From positions 584,468 through 648,467 of the forward strand of contig NZ_MJAH01000001.1 of assembly GCF_001746295.1 (NCBI RefSeq): DNA of 64,000 nt, written 5' to 3'. The stretch is from Streptomyces sp. LUP47B. Lineage in GTDB: Bacteria; Actinomycetota; Actinomycetes; Streptomycetales; Streptomycetaceae. The notes below the pieces were generated by a model. That model saw only the letters and a list, made by a program, of their open reading frames with translations. It was not told the origin of the DNA and ran no database searches. Numbering within the stretch: position 1 is the first letter of the stretch; the number at the start of each line of letters is the position of its first letter. Both the position numbers and the translations under genes were made by a program. Positions 35,734-45,217 of the stretch are shown piece by piece.

Positions 35734-35821
35734 CGGCCCCGGCGTGCAGCGGCAGAAAGCTCGTTGAGCGAGGCCACCTCCACGGTGCGGCGGCGGACAT
35801 CGCTCAGCCGGGCTGCCCGCC

Positions 35822-37903
35822 TCACTGCTCCGCCGGCAGGTCCCGGCCCACCGGAAGGACCGGTGTTCCGCTCAGTTCGTGACTCCACAGGACGTCCCTG
35901 ATGTGCTGCACCGCGGCCGTCAGGTGGCGGCGGTAGGTGCTGAAAGACATCCCGAGGCGCCGGGCCGCCGCCTCCTGGGTGGGGGCGGTCTTGCTGTACG
36001 TGGTCGTGAGGACCTGATGACGTGTCTCTCCGCCGCGCTGCCCCAGCAGGGTGTCGATGGCGTGGAGCAGTACATCGTGGAGGTTCTGATCGTGCTCTGC
36101 GACCAGTCGGCTGCGGTTGAGGGGGTTTGCCGCGAGTTCGCCCGGCCACCACAGTGCACGCAGGGCGTCCCGTACGGCGGCGTCGAACTCCGGCCGGGAC
36201 AGCACCACGTGGTCCGACCGCTCCTGCGGAGGTGTGACCGCAGGCGTGCCGGCAGCCATGCCCTCCTGCAGAGCTTCGTGCTTCTCCGCCACCCACTCCA
36301 TTGCGGACCGGGTACGCCAGTCGTGGGCGAACAGGCGGTAGCCGTGGTCGCCGACCACGGGACTGGCATCCGTCGGCAGCATGTCGCCGGGCGCGAGGTG
36401 AGCGTTCCAGAACCCGTCGTCCCTCATCACGACGAACAGCCAGGCCAGACGGTCGGCCCGGATGATCTCCGCCGTCACGCGCCACGTGACCAGGTTCAGA
36501 GACGCCGAGGGCCGCTGGTATGCCTGTGCGTCCACGATGAACCGTGCGACAGCCATGTGCTCGCCCGCTCGCAGTGGGCTGCCGGCGCGAGCATGGGACC
36601 AGGCGGCGGCCACCACCGGATCGACGTCCTCCCCCTCCGGTCCGCTGAGCCGCAGCAACGTCGAAAAGGCAGTGATCTCGTCGGTCCGGTTCGAGCGGTA
36701 GACCCTGAACGCTTCGGGCTGCCGGTTCAGCCAGAAGCGGGCGATCGCGGCGGACTCGGCGCCCTCCGTCAGGTGGACCATGTCCACGACGCGGCTCTCG
36801 TCGTCAGGCGTACAGGGCATTTCCCGCACCGCGTCCTCAGGGTCCCATACGAGGGTGTCGGCAAGATGACCGAGGGACCGGTCCAGGTACACGAGTGAGT
36901 TCATCGCCTGAAGCACCTGTGCGGCGGGCACCTCGCGGACCCGGGCGAGCAGATGGTGGTACATCCGCCGGCGCAGGACGGCGAATCCCTCGGGGTCCCG
37001 CCAGCGGAGATCGGCGGCCAACACCTCGCGCACGACATCGTGCGGAAAGAGCCCGGAGGCGGTGGCTTCGATGAACGGCTGGGTGCGCAGCCAGGCGAAC
37101 AGTTCAGCGGCGTCTTCGCCCATCATCGCCCGCAGCAGGGCCTCGGAGGTGAGATCGGCCTGCGCGCACACCTCCAGCGCCGTGCGGTGCGCCGCACTCG
37201 GGGCGTGGCCCACGAGTTGGGGCAGCAACGTCGCGATCACGTCCTGGCCCGGTGACCAGTCGGCAGTGCCCGGGGCCCCGTCCGTGTCCCGCTGCGCGGC
37301 GACCGCCACCGCCAGCGACAGGGCCAGCGGATTGCCACTGGTGAACGACAGCAGCGCGTGGTGCGTCCCGGCCGGGACACCCCGTACGCGCAAGAAGGCG
37401 GCGGCATCTTCCCGGGCCAGATCCCGCAACCGCATCACCCGAAGCAGGTCCGCCCACCCCGGATCGGCGACCCAGCGGGGATCGGGGGCCGCGCGTCCGG
37501 CCACCACCACGACCGTGCCCAGCGGCAACCGCGGCAGGAACTGCTCCCACAGCCAGTGCTCCAGGCCGTGGCAGAGCTCGAAGGTGTCGACCAACAGCAC
37601 CGTGTTCGGCTCGCCGATCGCTTTCCCGGCCGCGTGCTCGAAGTCCTCCGGCGTCGCGGCAACCGTACGCCCGTCCACCTCGATCACCAGCCGCCCCGCC
37701 TCCTGCGCCTCGAGAGCGAACCGCCTCAGCAGCGCGGACTTGCCGATCCCGCCGGGCCCGTGCAGGTACAGAACCGACGGCGCGTGGGAGTCCCCCGCCA
37801 GCGCGGACCGGAAGACCGCCCGCTCCGCCACCCGCCCCACGAACGCCTGGTCGCGCGCGGCGACCACCAGGTCACCCAACAAGCCACCGTTCCCCGAATC
37901 CAC
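35822..37903 (-). CDS. ATPase-HTH regulator, paralogue A (~693 aa)
   Basis: The N-terminus begins GGLLGDLVVAARDQAFVGR, then a P-loop GPGGIGKS (residues 49-56), a Walker B-like VLLVDTFE (102-109) and a sensor-like RVMRLRDLAREDAAAFLR. This is the AAA/STAND arrangement. The middle is helical with no named domain. The C-terminus holds an HTH-like segment (APTQEAAARRLGMSFSTYRR, HLTAAVQHIRDVLW). It is probably an ATP-dependent transcriptional switch. GTG 37903 was chosen because the paralogue at 51621-53717 has a GTG at the same place and a conserved block at the same distance upstream; ATG 37930 is an alternative. Confidence 0.78.
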   Translation of the reverse strand: MDSGNGGLLGDLVVAARDQAFVGRVAERAVFRSALAGDSHAPSVLYLHGPGGIGKSALLRRFALEAQEAGRLVIEVDGRTVAATPEDFEHAAGKAIGEPNTVLLVDTFELCHGLEHWLWEQFLPRLPLGTVVVVAGRAAPDPRWVADPGWADLLRVMRLRDLAREDAAAFLRVRGVPAGTHHALLSFTSGNPLALSLAVAVAAQRDTDGAPGTADWSPGQDVIATLLPQLVGHAPSAAHRTALEVCAQADLTSEALLRAMMGEDAAELFAWLRTQPFIEATASGLFPHDVVREVLAADLRWRDPEGFAVLRRRMYHHLLARVREVPAAQVLQAMNSLVYLDRSLGHLADTLVWDPEDAVREMPCTPDDESRVVDMVHLTEGAESAAIARFWLNRQPEAFRVYRSNRTDEITAFSTLLRLSGPEGEDVDPVVAAAWSHARAGSPLRAGEHMAVARFIVDAQAYQRPSASLNLVTWRVTAEIIRADRLAWLFVVMRDDGFWNAHLAPGDMLPTDASPVVGDHGYRLFAHDWRTRSAMEWVAEKHEALQEGMAAGTPAVTPPQERSDHVVLSRPEFDAAVRDALRALWWPGELAANPLNRSRLVAEHDQNLHDVLLHAIDTLLGQRGGETRHQVLTTTYSKTAPTQEAAARRLGMSFSTYRRHLTAAVQHIRDVLWSHELSGTPVLPVGRDLPAEQ

Positions 37904-37960
37904 GAGCCCCCCACCAACCGAACCATGCATGGCCGAGCACCTTACGCCGCGCACCCCGGA

Positions 37961-38020
37961 CCAACCGAAGGGATGAGACCGCGCGTCGATATGACTTGGT
38001 TCACTCCGCCGCCGGTAACC
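37961..38020 (-). promoter_or_regulatory. conserved upstream block of ATPase-HTH paralogue A
   Basis: On the plus strand this reads CCAACCGAAGGGATGAGA, then GCGCGTCGATATGACTTGG and TTCACTCCGCCGCCGGT. A closely matching block lies upstream of paralogue B (53771-53826) and of the broken copy (50069-50117). The distance to the proposed GTG starts of A and B is nearly identical (58 and 54 bp). It probably contains the promoter and a common regulatory site. Confidence 0.6.
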
Positions 38021-38442
38021 CGAGTGTCGGTGTAGGGACCGGGCGTGCCTGGAAGTGCCAGGGCTGCCACCGGTGCTCCGGGTCCTCGGGGGCGTGCACA
38101 TCGAGGCGGCCGGCGAGCGGAGTATGCGCCAGCGGGTTCCAGGCCGGGATGTCACCGGTGAGGCCGGCCATGAGCACGGGAGCCGAGATCGACACGATCC
38201 TCGCTGTGTCTCCGCCGCGGGTTCCTGACGTCGGGTCGGATTGTTTCCTGGCCCGCTCGGCCCCAGCGGGTGCGCGAAGTCCGCCGCCGAGAACGCCGCC
38301 GGGCTGCGCCGGATGCGGATGCGATATGCGCGACACCGGCAGTCGCAGTGCCCTCGACAACCAGGCCGAGAACTCCCACCCGCCACCAGCAACGCGCTCG
38401 ACAGGTTGACATCGCCCGTCAAGCCAGGGCAGCGCCTACGTA
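38021..38442. other. unrecognised remnant region
   Basis: A complement frame ending near 38004 carries SAPVLMAGLTGDIPAWNPLA and DVHAPEDPEHRWQPWHFQAR. It looks like coding sequence but has no start, and adjacent frames continue it upstream, so it is probably a decayed gene. The family is not recognised. Confidence 0.3.
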
Positions 38443-39831
38443 TCAACGGGCCTGAGCGCGGGCCCGAAGCCGCACCCGCGCCGTCCCCGTCGCCTGAAGC
38501 GTGACCCCCGCCATCAAGGAAATGTCCCTGTCCACCGCCTCCAGGTCGTAAGCGCGCAGCAACACCGCCAGCGCGAGCACGGACTCGAGCATCGCGAAGT
38601 GCTGGCCGATGCAGGCGCGTGGACCGCCACCGAAGGGGAACCAGGCGTAGTGGTGCCGGGCAGCCTCGCGCTCGGGGGTGAAGCGTTCGGGGGCGAAGCG
38701 CTCAGGGTCCTCCCACAGGTCCGGGTGGCGGTGGATGACCCACGGCGGGACCAGAACGTCGGCCCCGGCGGGAATGAGGTGCCCGTCGACCTCGGCGGCT
38801 TCGACGGACCGGCGGCCGATCAACGGAGCGGCCGGATACAGCCGCATGGCCTCCTTCAGCACCCTCGTCAGATACGGCAGCCGGTCAAGGTCGGCGGCCG
38901 AGGGCGTACGCCCGGCCGCCAGGCGGTCGACCTCCTCCTGTGCCCGCGCCTGGACCTCCGGGTGCAGGGACAGCAAGTGCAGCGCGAAGGTCATGGATGT
39001 CCCGGTCGTTTCGTGGCCCGCGATCAGGAAGACGAGGAGTTGGTCGCGGAGTTCGGCGGCGTCAAGGCTGCCGTCCTCTGCGCTGCTCGCCCGGGAGAGG
39101 AGAGAGAGCAGGTCGTCGGCAGCCGCTGTCGTTCCGGCCGCCCGGCGCTCGGCGATGATCCGGTCACAGACCGCGTACACCGCGCGGGTCGCCTCCTCGG
39201 CGCGGCGGTTGGCCGGGAGGGGCCAGGAGCGCGGCGGATTGACGGGGGACAAGCCGCGCCGGAGCACGTACGCATTGATCACGGGAAAGTGGTCGTGCAC
39301 GACGTCGGCGGCCGCCTCGATGTCCGCGCCGAAGAGGATGCGCGCCACTGTGCGCAGTGCGAACCGGTCCATCTCCCTGTTCACGTCGACGACCGTGTCG
39401 CCGGCGGTGCGCCAGCGTCCCACCATGCTGCCGGCCTCCAGTGTCACCGCTGCGGCGTAGCCGTCCACCTGCCGCCTGGTGAACAGCGGTTGGATGAGGC
39501 GGCGTTGGCGCAGATAGTCGGCGTCCTGGCTGGTGAGTAGGCCATTGCCGATGGACAGCCGGATCTCCTCGTAAAGCCGGTTGTCCTTGCGGAAGTTGGC
39601 CGTCTGTGTGGCCAGGACCTGCTGTGCGCCCTCTGCGGAGAAGACGCAGTGCATCACCGAACGCAGTCCTGGTGGGCCGGCGGAAATACGGACCACGTCG
39701 CCGAACTCTCGCCGCGCGCGCAGCAGAGTGTCCAGTGAGTCGCGCCGGAGGTCGAGTGCCGAGCCGAGCAGGGGAAGGCCTTTGGGACCCGGTATCTCAG
39801 CGATGGCGGCCATGGGTGACTTGTCTCGCAC
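38443..39831 (-). CDS. cytochrome P450
   Basis: GTG 39831 lies nine bases after GGAGGG and gives 462 aa. The proline-rich N-terminal motif IPGPKGLPLLGSALDL is followed by the I-helix LIAGHETTGTS, the K-helix ExxR (KEAMRLYPAAPLIGRRSVE), the PERF-type motif (DPERFAPERFTPER) and the heme loop FPFGGGPRACIGQHFA with the Cys ligand. The sequence looks more like the class of CYP102/CYP110-type fatty-acid or terpene hydroxylases than typical short soluble CYP105/107 enzymes. No ferredoxin gene is adjacent. The FAD oxidoreductase 490 bp upstream has the same orientation. Confidence 0.9.
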   Translation of the reverse strand: MRDKSPMAAIAEIPGPKGLPLLGSALDLRRDSLDTLLRARREFGDVVRISAGPPGLRSVMHCVFSAEGAQQVLATQTANFRKDNRLYEEIRLSIGNGLLTSQDADYLRQRRLIQPLFTRRQVDGYAAAVTLEAGSMVGRWRTAGDTVVDVNREMDRFALRTVARILFGADIEAAADVVHDHFPVINAYVLRRGLSPVNPPRSWPLPANRRAEEATRAVYAVCDRIIAERRAAGTTAAADDLLSLLSRASSAEDGSLDAAELRDQLLVFLIAGHETTGTSMTFALHLLSLHPEVQARAQEEVDRLAAGRTPSAADLDRLPYLTRVLKEAMRLYPAAPLIGRRSVEAAEVDGHLIPAGADVLVPPWVIHRHPDLWEDPERFAPERFTPEREAARHHYAWFPFGGGPRACIGQHFAMLESVLALAVLLRAYDLEAVDRDISLMAGVTLQATGTARVRLRARAQAR

Positions 39832-40322
39832 GGGTGTAGTCCCTCCGCAGGGAAGTTCCTGATCGGGTAGTGAGCTGGTAGCGGTGGTGGTCAGAGGCGG
39901 GGCAGCGGCACTGAAGCTCGCGTCCGGCATGGCAGGCCCATCAGGCCGAGCGGGGCGGTCGGCTCCGGTGAGTCCCGGCGGGCGCCGATCAGGTGGGGCG
40001 CAGGCACCTTCGACTGTTCGGTGACCGCACATGTGGGCACTGATTGACCTGCCACTGCCGAGGCCGCGGCGGGCCGCCCCCGCCCCGTCGGTGTCCACCC
40101 TCCGTCTGGCTGACGCGCCTCGCGTGCCGGCGGCACTGGCTGCCTTGGCCAGGTGGTGTTGCCTGCCTGAGTCCGCTCCTGCACCAGCTCCCTTGGCGCA
40201 GCGGCCCGTGCCTGGGTTCCCGGACGCGGGCCGGTGTTGAGGTGCCGACGAGGGCCTTCACCACCCCGCTGCGCGGCGACGTCCTCGAGCGCGCTATGCC
40301 TGAGGCCGGGGAGGCATCCGGC
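39832..40322. other. intergenic, no recognisable gene
   Basis: This stretch lies between the FAD oxidoreductase and P450 genes. Only GC-driven open frames with repetitive Ala/Pro/Arg composition are present. It should contain the P450 promoter. Confidence 0.4.
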
Positions 40323-41750
40323 TCAGTCGCGCGAGGCGCCGATGGCGGCCAGGACTTCGGCGCGTGAGGGGCCGGGAGCGTGGTAACGCGGCTGATTGGC
40401 GCCGAGGGTCATGATTTTTTCGGTCAGGCCCGGGGCCGCCAGTACCTCTTGGGCCGGAAGGTGGAGCATCGCCAGGTCGGCCAACGCGCGGAGCGCGTCC
40501 GGGTCGCGGAGCTTGGCCGCGTCAAGGGCTTTGCCGATCACCCAGCTCGGGTCCGCTGTCTCGTACGGTTCGCCGGTGATGTCCCCGTCGATCTCCGCCA
40601 GCCGGTGGCGGCTCCAGCTTGTGATGCTCCGGTAGATGGGTGTCAGGCGGGCCTCGGTGAGCTCGTCGAACCGGAGCACCAACTTCTCGGCGTCGGCGGG
40701 GCCGACCTCGCGCAGTGTGTCGCGCAGTGCCTGGGCGTGCAGCACCCCCGTGCTGAGGCCCGCTCCGCGCGCCGGATTGCTGGTCGCCCAGGCATCCCCG
40801 ACCGCGACGAAGCCGGTGACCACCGGCCGACCCTCGACGACGTGGCGGCGGTACTCGCCTTGGGTGCCCGACATGGCTCGCACACCGCCCACCGGCTCAC
40901 GGGCCGCCCACTCGGCGACATCGGGGAAGAGCGCGACCGCCCGCTGCCAGGTGTCGGTGTCGTGCAGGGCCCGCAACTGCCGGTCCCGGGAGGAGACATA
41001 GAGCCCCACGGCCCAGATGTCGTTGTCGCAGGCGAACTTGCCGACCGTCAGCCCTTCGTGATGTTCCAGCACCCAGCCCCGGTACGACGGCCGGTCGTTC
41101 GGGGGCACCCGGAAGTAGCGGGAGTAGTAGGCGAATCCGTTCGGCTCTCTCTCCACGACGGGCGCGCGGTCTCCGATGGCGTCCAGCATCTGTGGGACGG
41201 CGGAGTTCCGGCCGCTCGCGTCGACCACCAGGTCCGCGTGGAGCACCTGGCCGTTGGCGGTCACCACCCCGCCCACGCGCGGGGTCGCGCTCTGCGTCGC
41301 CGAGGCGGTGACCAGCGCGGTGACGTGCACGCCCCGCAAGACGGTGACACCCTCCGTCCGAGACGCGACGCGCGCTACCGCCGCCTCCAACACCGGGCGG
41401 CGGGCCGCCACGCTGTCGAAGCGCTCATCGCCGGGGCGGGCCCCGGCAGCCTCCGCCGGCAAGTCCGCGAACTGGATCAGGTTCATCCGGGTGCCGCCGA
41501 GGGCCTCCAGTTCGGCGATCACCTCCGGGAGTTCATGCTCCATCTCCGTCCGCCAGCGAGGCATGACCATGTGCAGCATGCGGAACTGCTTCACCCCCCG
41601 CCGCTCCCACCCTTCCCACAGCCGGGCGGCGTCGCCGTGCGGCTCGTCGGGGTTCCGCTCCACCACGGTGACGCGGTGGCCGTCGGCGGCGAGCAGCATC
41701 GCGGTCGTGAGCCCGGTGGGACCGGCGCCGAGGACCAGCACATGAGTCAT
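40323..41750 (-). CDS. FAD-dependent monooxygenase/oxidoreductase (tryptophan-halogenase/UbiH fold)
   Basis: AGGAG lies seven bases before the ATG. The 475-aa enzyme opens with the dinucleotide-binding motif VLVLGAGPTGLTTAMLLAAD and has the second FAD motif VAVGDAWATSNPARGAGLST. A DG-type motif (ADLVVDASGRNSAVPQ) is also visible. The halogenase marker WxWxIP is absent, so it is more likely a hydroxylase or epoxidase. Together with the P450 it could form a small oxidative tailoring pair, but no scaffold-building enzyme is nearby. Confidence 0.82.
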   Translation of the reverse strand: MTHVLVLGAGPTGLTTAMLLAADGHRVTVVERNPDEPHGDAARLWEGWERRGVKQFRMLHMVMPRWRTEMEHELPEVIAELEALGGTRMNLIQFADLPAEAAGARPGDERFDSVAARRPVLEAAVARVASRTEGVTVLRGVHVTALVTASATQSATPRVGGVVTANGQVLHADLVVDASGRNSAVPQMLDAIGDRAPVVEREPNGFAYYSRYFRVPPNDRPSYRGWVLEHHEGLTVGKFACDNDIWAVGLYVSSRDRQLRALHDTDTWQRAVALFPDVAEWAAREPVGGVRAMSGTQGEYRRHVVEGRPVVTGFVAVGDAWATSNPARGAGLSTGVLHAQALRDTLREVGPADAEKLVLRFDELTEARLTPIYRSITSWSRHRLAEIDGDITGEPYETADPSWVIGKALDAAKLRDPDALRALADLAMLHLPAQEVLAAPGLTEKIMTLGANQPRYHAPGPSRAEVLAAIGASRD

Positions 41751-41924
41751 GGACGTTCTCCTGAAAGGCGAAACAGATACGACCCAGACTCACGCGGCCG
41801 TACTGATGAGAGCCAGGCCGTTCCCTGTCCAACAATTGCTCCATTGCCGGGTGAGACGCCCCCGGCGTGGGTCGGAGCCTCTGACCGCGCGCTTTCGCGA
41901 AGGTAGGTGTCCGAGGCTTGGTCA

Positions 41925-42335
41925 CATGCGCGAAGATTTGCCTCTGAGCTGAGGCGATGGGGCTTGCAGAGGCGGCGCAGCAGTTCGTGCTTGCCCGCGC
42001 TCGCCATGCCGAGTACGTGGGCGCCCTGGATCTCTTGGCGATCTGCACCGCGAGGTGGCCGACGCCGCCCGCAGCTCGGTGTCAGGCCGTGATGTCGGCC
42101 ATCGGAGGCCGGCCGCTTGCTCGGTGGTGAGCTGGGCGGGCTTGTGGATGATCTCGCTGATGGAGGTGAGGGCGTACTCGGCGTAGGTGTTGCCTGCCCC
42201 CGGGAGGGCGAGCATGCCGAGGACCTCGTCCCGGAGCGAAGGCGGACACACCCCGACGGCATCGACTGTGTCGGCGATGTCCCAACCGATGGTGAACGGC
42301 GGCTCGCCGGACATCGGCAAGACCGCCGAACACAC
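41925..42335 (-). pseudogene. zinc-less quinone oxidoreductase (MDR family), decayed
   Basis: One complement frame gives MSGEPPFTIGWDIADTVDAV, DEVLGMLALPGAGNTYAEYA and IIHKPAQLTTEQAAGL. Adjacent frames continue the same protein with VGHLAVQIAK and QGAHVLGMASAGKHELLRRL. These are consecutive pieces of an NADPH:quinone reductase-like protein. Frames change twice and both ends are missing. Confidence 0.75.
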
Positions 42336-42452
42336 ATGACTGGCACGCGCGACCTGTTTCGATCACACTCGCCGGTGCCGGCGGGTGGGTGCACGGCACC
42401 CAGGAGCAGCGCGGCCTCTCGCTCCACGGGGTTCGCGCGTCATCATCCGTGC

Positions 42453-42884
42453 ATGCGCCAAAACAACAGCACTTCAAGGATCGTTGCACCCCTGCTCAGT
42501 GTGGCCGCGGCGGTGGCCTGTCAGCAGGAGCCCGGTGAACAACCTGCCTCCGTCGGCCCGACGACGTCGAGTCGGTCACCCGCCGGCAGCGAGACGAGTA
42601 ACTCGGGTGAGCTCCACACGTACGTCGGGATGTGGGTCACCGCGGACGATCAGATCCGACAAGAGCTCCTCCCGAACGGCCGCTACGACGAAGCGCGGGG
42701 CAACCGTGAAAGCGCCTATACCGGCCGCTACTGGGTCAAGGGGAATCGCATCGAGTATGCGGACGACACAGGCTTCACGGCCAACGGAACGTTCCAGGGC
42801 GACGTCCTTCACCACGGCGGATACGTCTTCTATCGCGAGGACAGCCCGGCACACCGCAAGGCCATTGACACCCGCGTGAGGTGA
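42453..42884 (+). CDS. Atu4866-type lipoprotein
   Basis: The 143-aa product has a basic start, a hydrophobic run and a possible lipobox (AAAVAC, Cys23). The mature domain reads LHTYVGMWVTADDQIRQELL, PNGRYDEARGNRESAYTGRY and a final GGYVFYRE. This matches the small Atu4866 family, whose structure is known but function is not. Streptomyces members often sit beside redox regulators or SDR genes. The ATG has no strong ribosome site. Confidence 0.72.
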   Translation: MRQNNSTSRIVAPLLSVAAAVACQQEPGEQPASVGPTTSSRSPAGSETSNSGELHTYVGMWVTADDQIRQELLPNGRYDEARGNRESAYTGRYWVKGNRIEYADDTGFTANGTFQGDVLHHGGYVFYREDSPAHRKAIDTRVR

Positions 42885-42958
42885 AAGGGCATTCAAAGGC
42901 TCAGTGCCCGGCGGAAGCCGCGTGTGAGCCCGCCGCAACGTAGCCGGCTCGTCACAGA

Positions 42959-43699
42959 TCACGGCGTGGGCCTCGAGGCGGCGCGCTGCTGTTCTGTAGC
43001 CCAGCCGAAGATGGTGCGCCCCCACTGTTTGGTAATGGTGAACGAGGTGTCACACTCCGCCATACGGTGGGTCAGGCGCGTCATCCGGGCCTGCAGGGCG
43101 CGCCGGCTGAGCGGACGCTGCGCATCGCCGAGAAGGAGGCACAGGTCGTGACAGCACCATGGATGCCTCACGGCCTGAATGAGCTCCAGAAGAATCTTCT
43201 GAGAGGCGTGCTTCACGTTCCGTGCGAGATTCGGGCACTCATTGTCGTCGTCCGTGGAATGAAGCGGGGAAAGCACTGCCAGCCAGCGGCGCTCCGCGGC
43301 GATTCGGCTGGCCAACTCCCTGGGCGACGCACTGCGAGACAGTACGTTGGCGGCGCCGGCCCGCAGTAAGGACACCGAGTCGGTGTCGTCTGGTACCAGT
43401 ACGACGACCGCGGACAGCCTGCTGAGTACGTGAACGCGCTGCGGCAGGTCAGGGACCAGGCTGGTGCCCGGCACATCCAGAACTGCCAGGGGTTGCGGCC
43501 GGCGCAGCAGGGAAAGGTAGGCGCCTGTCGATCCCCATGGATGGGGAAACGTCGGCATGACGCCCTGGCTCCTCATATCGCGCAGCAAGGCCGCTGTTCC
43601 GTCTCGCTGCATCGAGAAAACCACGTCGACCGGGGCTGGAATTCCGGAGTTGACCGATGGGGAAGGTTCCGGCGCGTGCAGAGTCTGAGGGATGGGCAT
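42959..43699 (-). CDS. orphan response-regulator-like transcription factor
   Basis: The 246-aa protein has an N-terminal part with receiver-like fold features (LAVLDVPGTSLVPD; AVVVLVPDDTDSVSLLRAGA; NVLSRSASPRELASRI) but without a clear acidic phosphoacceptor cluster. The C-terminal part resembles a winged helix (LLGDAQRPLSRRALQARMTR, ITKQWGRTIFGWA). No kinase is nearby. The start codon overlaps the stop of a 49-codon frame immediately upstream (TAATG), so translation is probably coupled. Confidence 0.65.
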   Translation of the reverse strand: MPIPQTLHAPEPSPSVNSGIPAPVDVVFSMQRDGTAALLRDMRSQGVMPTFPHPWGSTGAYLSLLRRPQPLAVLDVPGTSLVPDLPQRVHVLSRLSAVVVLVPDDTDSVSLLRAGAANVLSRSASPRELASRIAAERRWLAVLSPLHSTDDDNECPNLARNVKHASQKILLELIQAVRHPWCCHDLCLLLGDAQRPLSRRALQARMTRLTHRMAECDTSFTITKQWGRTIFGWATEQQRAASRPTP

Positions 43700-43848
43700 T
43701 ACGGAAACCCGACGTAGTGCAGATAGTGGATGATGGCCAAGAGCATGCCCTGAAGCATTGGGCCGCGCACAGGCAAGACGATGTTCATAAAGTGCTCAAC
43801 CAGTAACCATGATCCCTCGTTGAGTGCGCTGCGTGATGGCGCGATCAC
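43699..43848 (-). CDS. small ORF (49 aa) translationally coupled to the orphan regulator
   Basis: From GTG 43848 the frame encodes a 49-residue peptide whose last 29 residues (from Met21) are MNIVLPVRGPMLQGMLLA then IIHYLHYVGFP. The stop TAA shares its last base with the ATG of the downstream regulator gene. The stop-start overlap and the hydrophobic, aromatic C-terminus suggest a real gene. AAGAGG directly abuts the GTG, too close to be ideal; ATG at residue 21 is another possible start. Function unknown; a membrane-active or signalling peptide is conceivable. Confidence 0.45.
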   Translation of the reverse strand: MIAPSRSALNEGSWLLVEHFMNIVLPVRGPMLQGMLLAIIHYLHYVGFP

Positions 43849-43987
43849 CCTCTTGATATGGATTCCGGAGGAATTGGGAAAATCGGCCAGCTGTCGGCGG
43901 GCGCTTCTGGTGCGCCGAGTGCTATGCGGGAATTAGGGGGCGCCGGGCGGGGGAACCTCGCGCTCCCCCCGCCCGTCGGTAGCGGCG

Positions 43988-44203
43988 TCAGTTCTCGGGC
44001 GACTGCGCGAGCATCGCGAGGGTCAGGACGTTGCCGCCGATGCCCCAGCCGCCGTCGGTGACCTCTTCGACCAGGACCATGGTGTTGGCGCGGGCCCGTT
44101 CGCCGTAGATCTCGACGTAGAGCTCGGTCGTGCGGGTGACGATCTCTTCCTTCTGCTTCTCGTCGAGGGTTCCTGCGGGGACCTTGAAGTTGGCGAACGG
44201 CAT
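43988..44203 (-). CDS. tautomerase-family protein (4-oxalocrotonate tautomerase-like)
   Basis: The 71-aa product starts MPFANFKVPAGTLDEKQKEE. After Met removal this would expose Pro1, the catalytic base of the family. It continues with the helix EIVTRTTELYVEIYGERARA and the strand NTMVLVEEVTDGGWGIGG. Small tautomerases are hexamers that isomerise enol/keto acids. It lies downstream of an SDR gene in the same direction, 231 bp away. Confidence 0.85.
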   Translation of the reverse strand: MPFANFKVPAGTLDEKQKEEIVTRTTELYVEIYGERARANTMVLVEEVTDGGWGIGGNVLTLAMLAQSPEN

Positions 44204-44434
44204 GGTGGTTCTCTTTTCTGGATGGGTTACAGGGAGCTGCCTGCGCATGCGCAGTGTCGAGGTATCGGCGGGAGCGGGCATCGGCGTCGGCGTCGGCGTC
44301 GGCGGATACCTGGCAGGTGACGCCGAATTCAACGGCGTACGAGTCCGGTCACGCGGATGGTTCCGGCGGTGTCGGAGGCCATGGCCGTCCTTGCAGTGGG
44401 TGCGGAACACGTACGGCGTCGGCGCCGAGGTCGG

Positions 44435-45217
44435 TCAGACGATGCCGCCGTTGGCACGGACGACCTGGCCGTTGACCCAGTGACCGGCCGGTGAGGCGAG
44501 GAAGGCGACGACCTCGGCGATATCCGCGGGGGTGCCAAGTCGTTCCAGCGGGGGCTGGGCGGCCAGGCGGGCGATGGTCGCCTCGTCCTTGCCGTCGAGG
44601 AACAGGTCGGTGGCAGTTGGACCGGGGGCGACGGCGTTGACGGTGACGTCCCGACCGCGCATCTCCCGGGCGAGGATCATCGTGAGCGCCTCGATGGCAC
44701 CCTTGCCGGCGCTGTAGGCACCGTAGCCGGGAAGGGCCAGGCCCACTATGGAAGTCGAGAAGGTGATCACGGCCCCGCCGCTGCGAATCCTGCGGGCGGA
44801 CTGCCGGGCGACGACGAAGCTTCCGCGGATGTTGGTGCGGTGGAGTGCGTCCAGTTCCGCCAGGTCCAGGTCGGCGACCGGGGACAGGTACAGTCGGCCG
44901 GCCGCGTGGACGACCACGTCGACCCCACCGAACTCGGACTCGGTGGTGTCGAACAGTGCGGCCACCTCCTGCTCGTCGGCGACATCGGCCTGGACGGCGA
45001 TGGCCCGGCCCCCGGCGGCGGTGACCTCCTTGACGGCCACCTCGGCCAGATCACGATTGCCGGCGTAACCGACCACGACGGCGAATCCGTCGGCGGCCAG
45101 CCGGGTCACCGTCTCGCGGCCGATACCGCGGGAGCCGCCGGTGACGATGGCGACGCGGGGCTCGTCTGCATGGTCGTTGAGCGCGGCACGACTCGCCGCG
45201 GTTTCCTGGGAGGACAA
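44435..45217 (-). CDS. SDR-family oxidoreductase (classical)
   Basis: TTG 45217 is preceded by AGGAG with five bases between. The 260-aa enzyme has the cofactor motif VAIVTGGSRGIGRE, the NNAG-equivalent VVHAAGRLYL, catalytic Ser in ITFSTSIVGLALPG, YGAYSAGKGAIEAL with Tyr and Lys, and the C-terminal LASPAGHWVNGQVVRANGG. It is a classical 3-oxoacyl reductase-like dehydrogenase. It is divergent from a decayed XRE regulator, a pairing that recurs in this region. Confidence 0.87.
   Translation of the reverse strand: MSSQETAASRAALNDHADEPRVAIVTGGSRGIGRETVTRLAADGFAVVVGYAGNRDLAEVAVKEVTAAGGRAIAVQADVADEQEVAALFDTTESEFGGVDVVVHAAGRLYLSPVADLDLAELDALHRTNIRGSFVVARQSARRIRSGGAVITFSTSIVGLALPGYGAYSAGKGAIEALTMILAREMRGRDVTVNAVAPGPTATDLFLDGKDEATIARLAAQPPLERLGTPADIAEVVAFLASPAGHWVNGQVVRANGGIV

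Noticed and set aside
30373..41750. Glycosyltransferase, cupin, P450 and FAD oxidoreductase as one natural-product cluster
   Set aside because: They are separated by a kinase, a lipoprotein and an ATPase regulator, and there is no scaffold, sugar or resistance gene.
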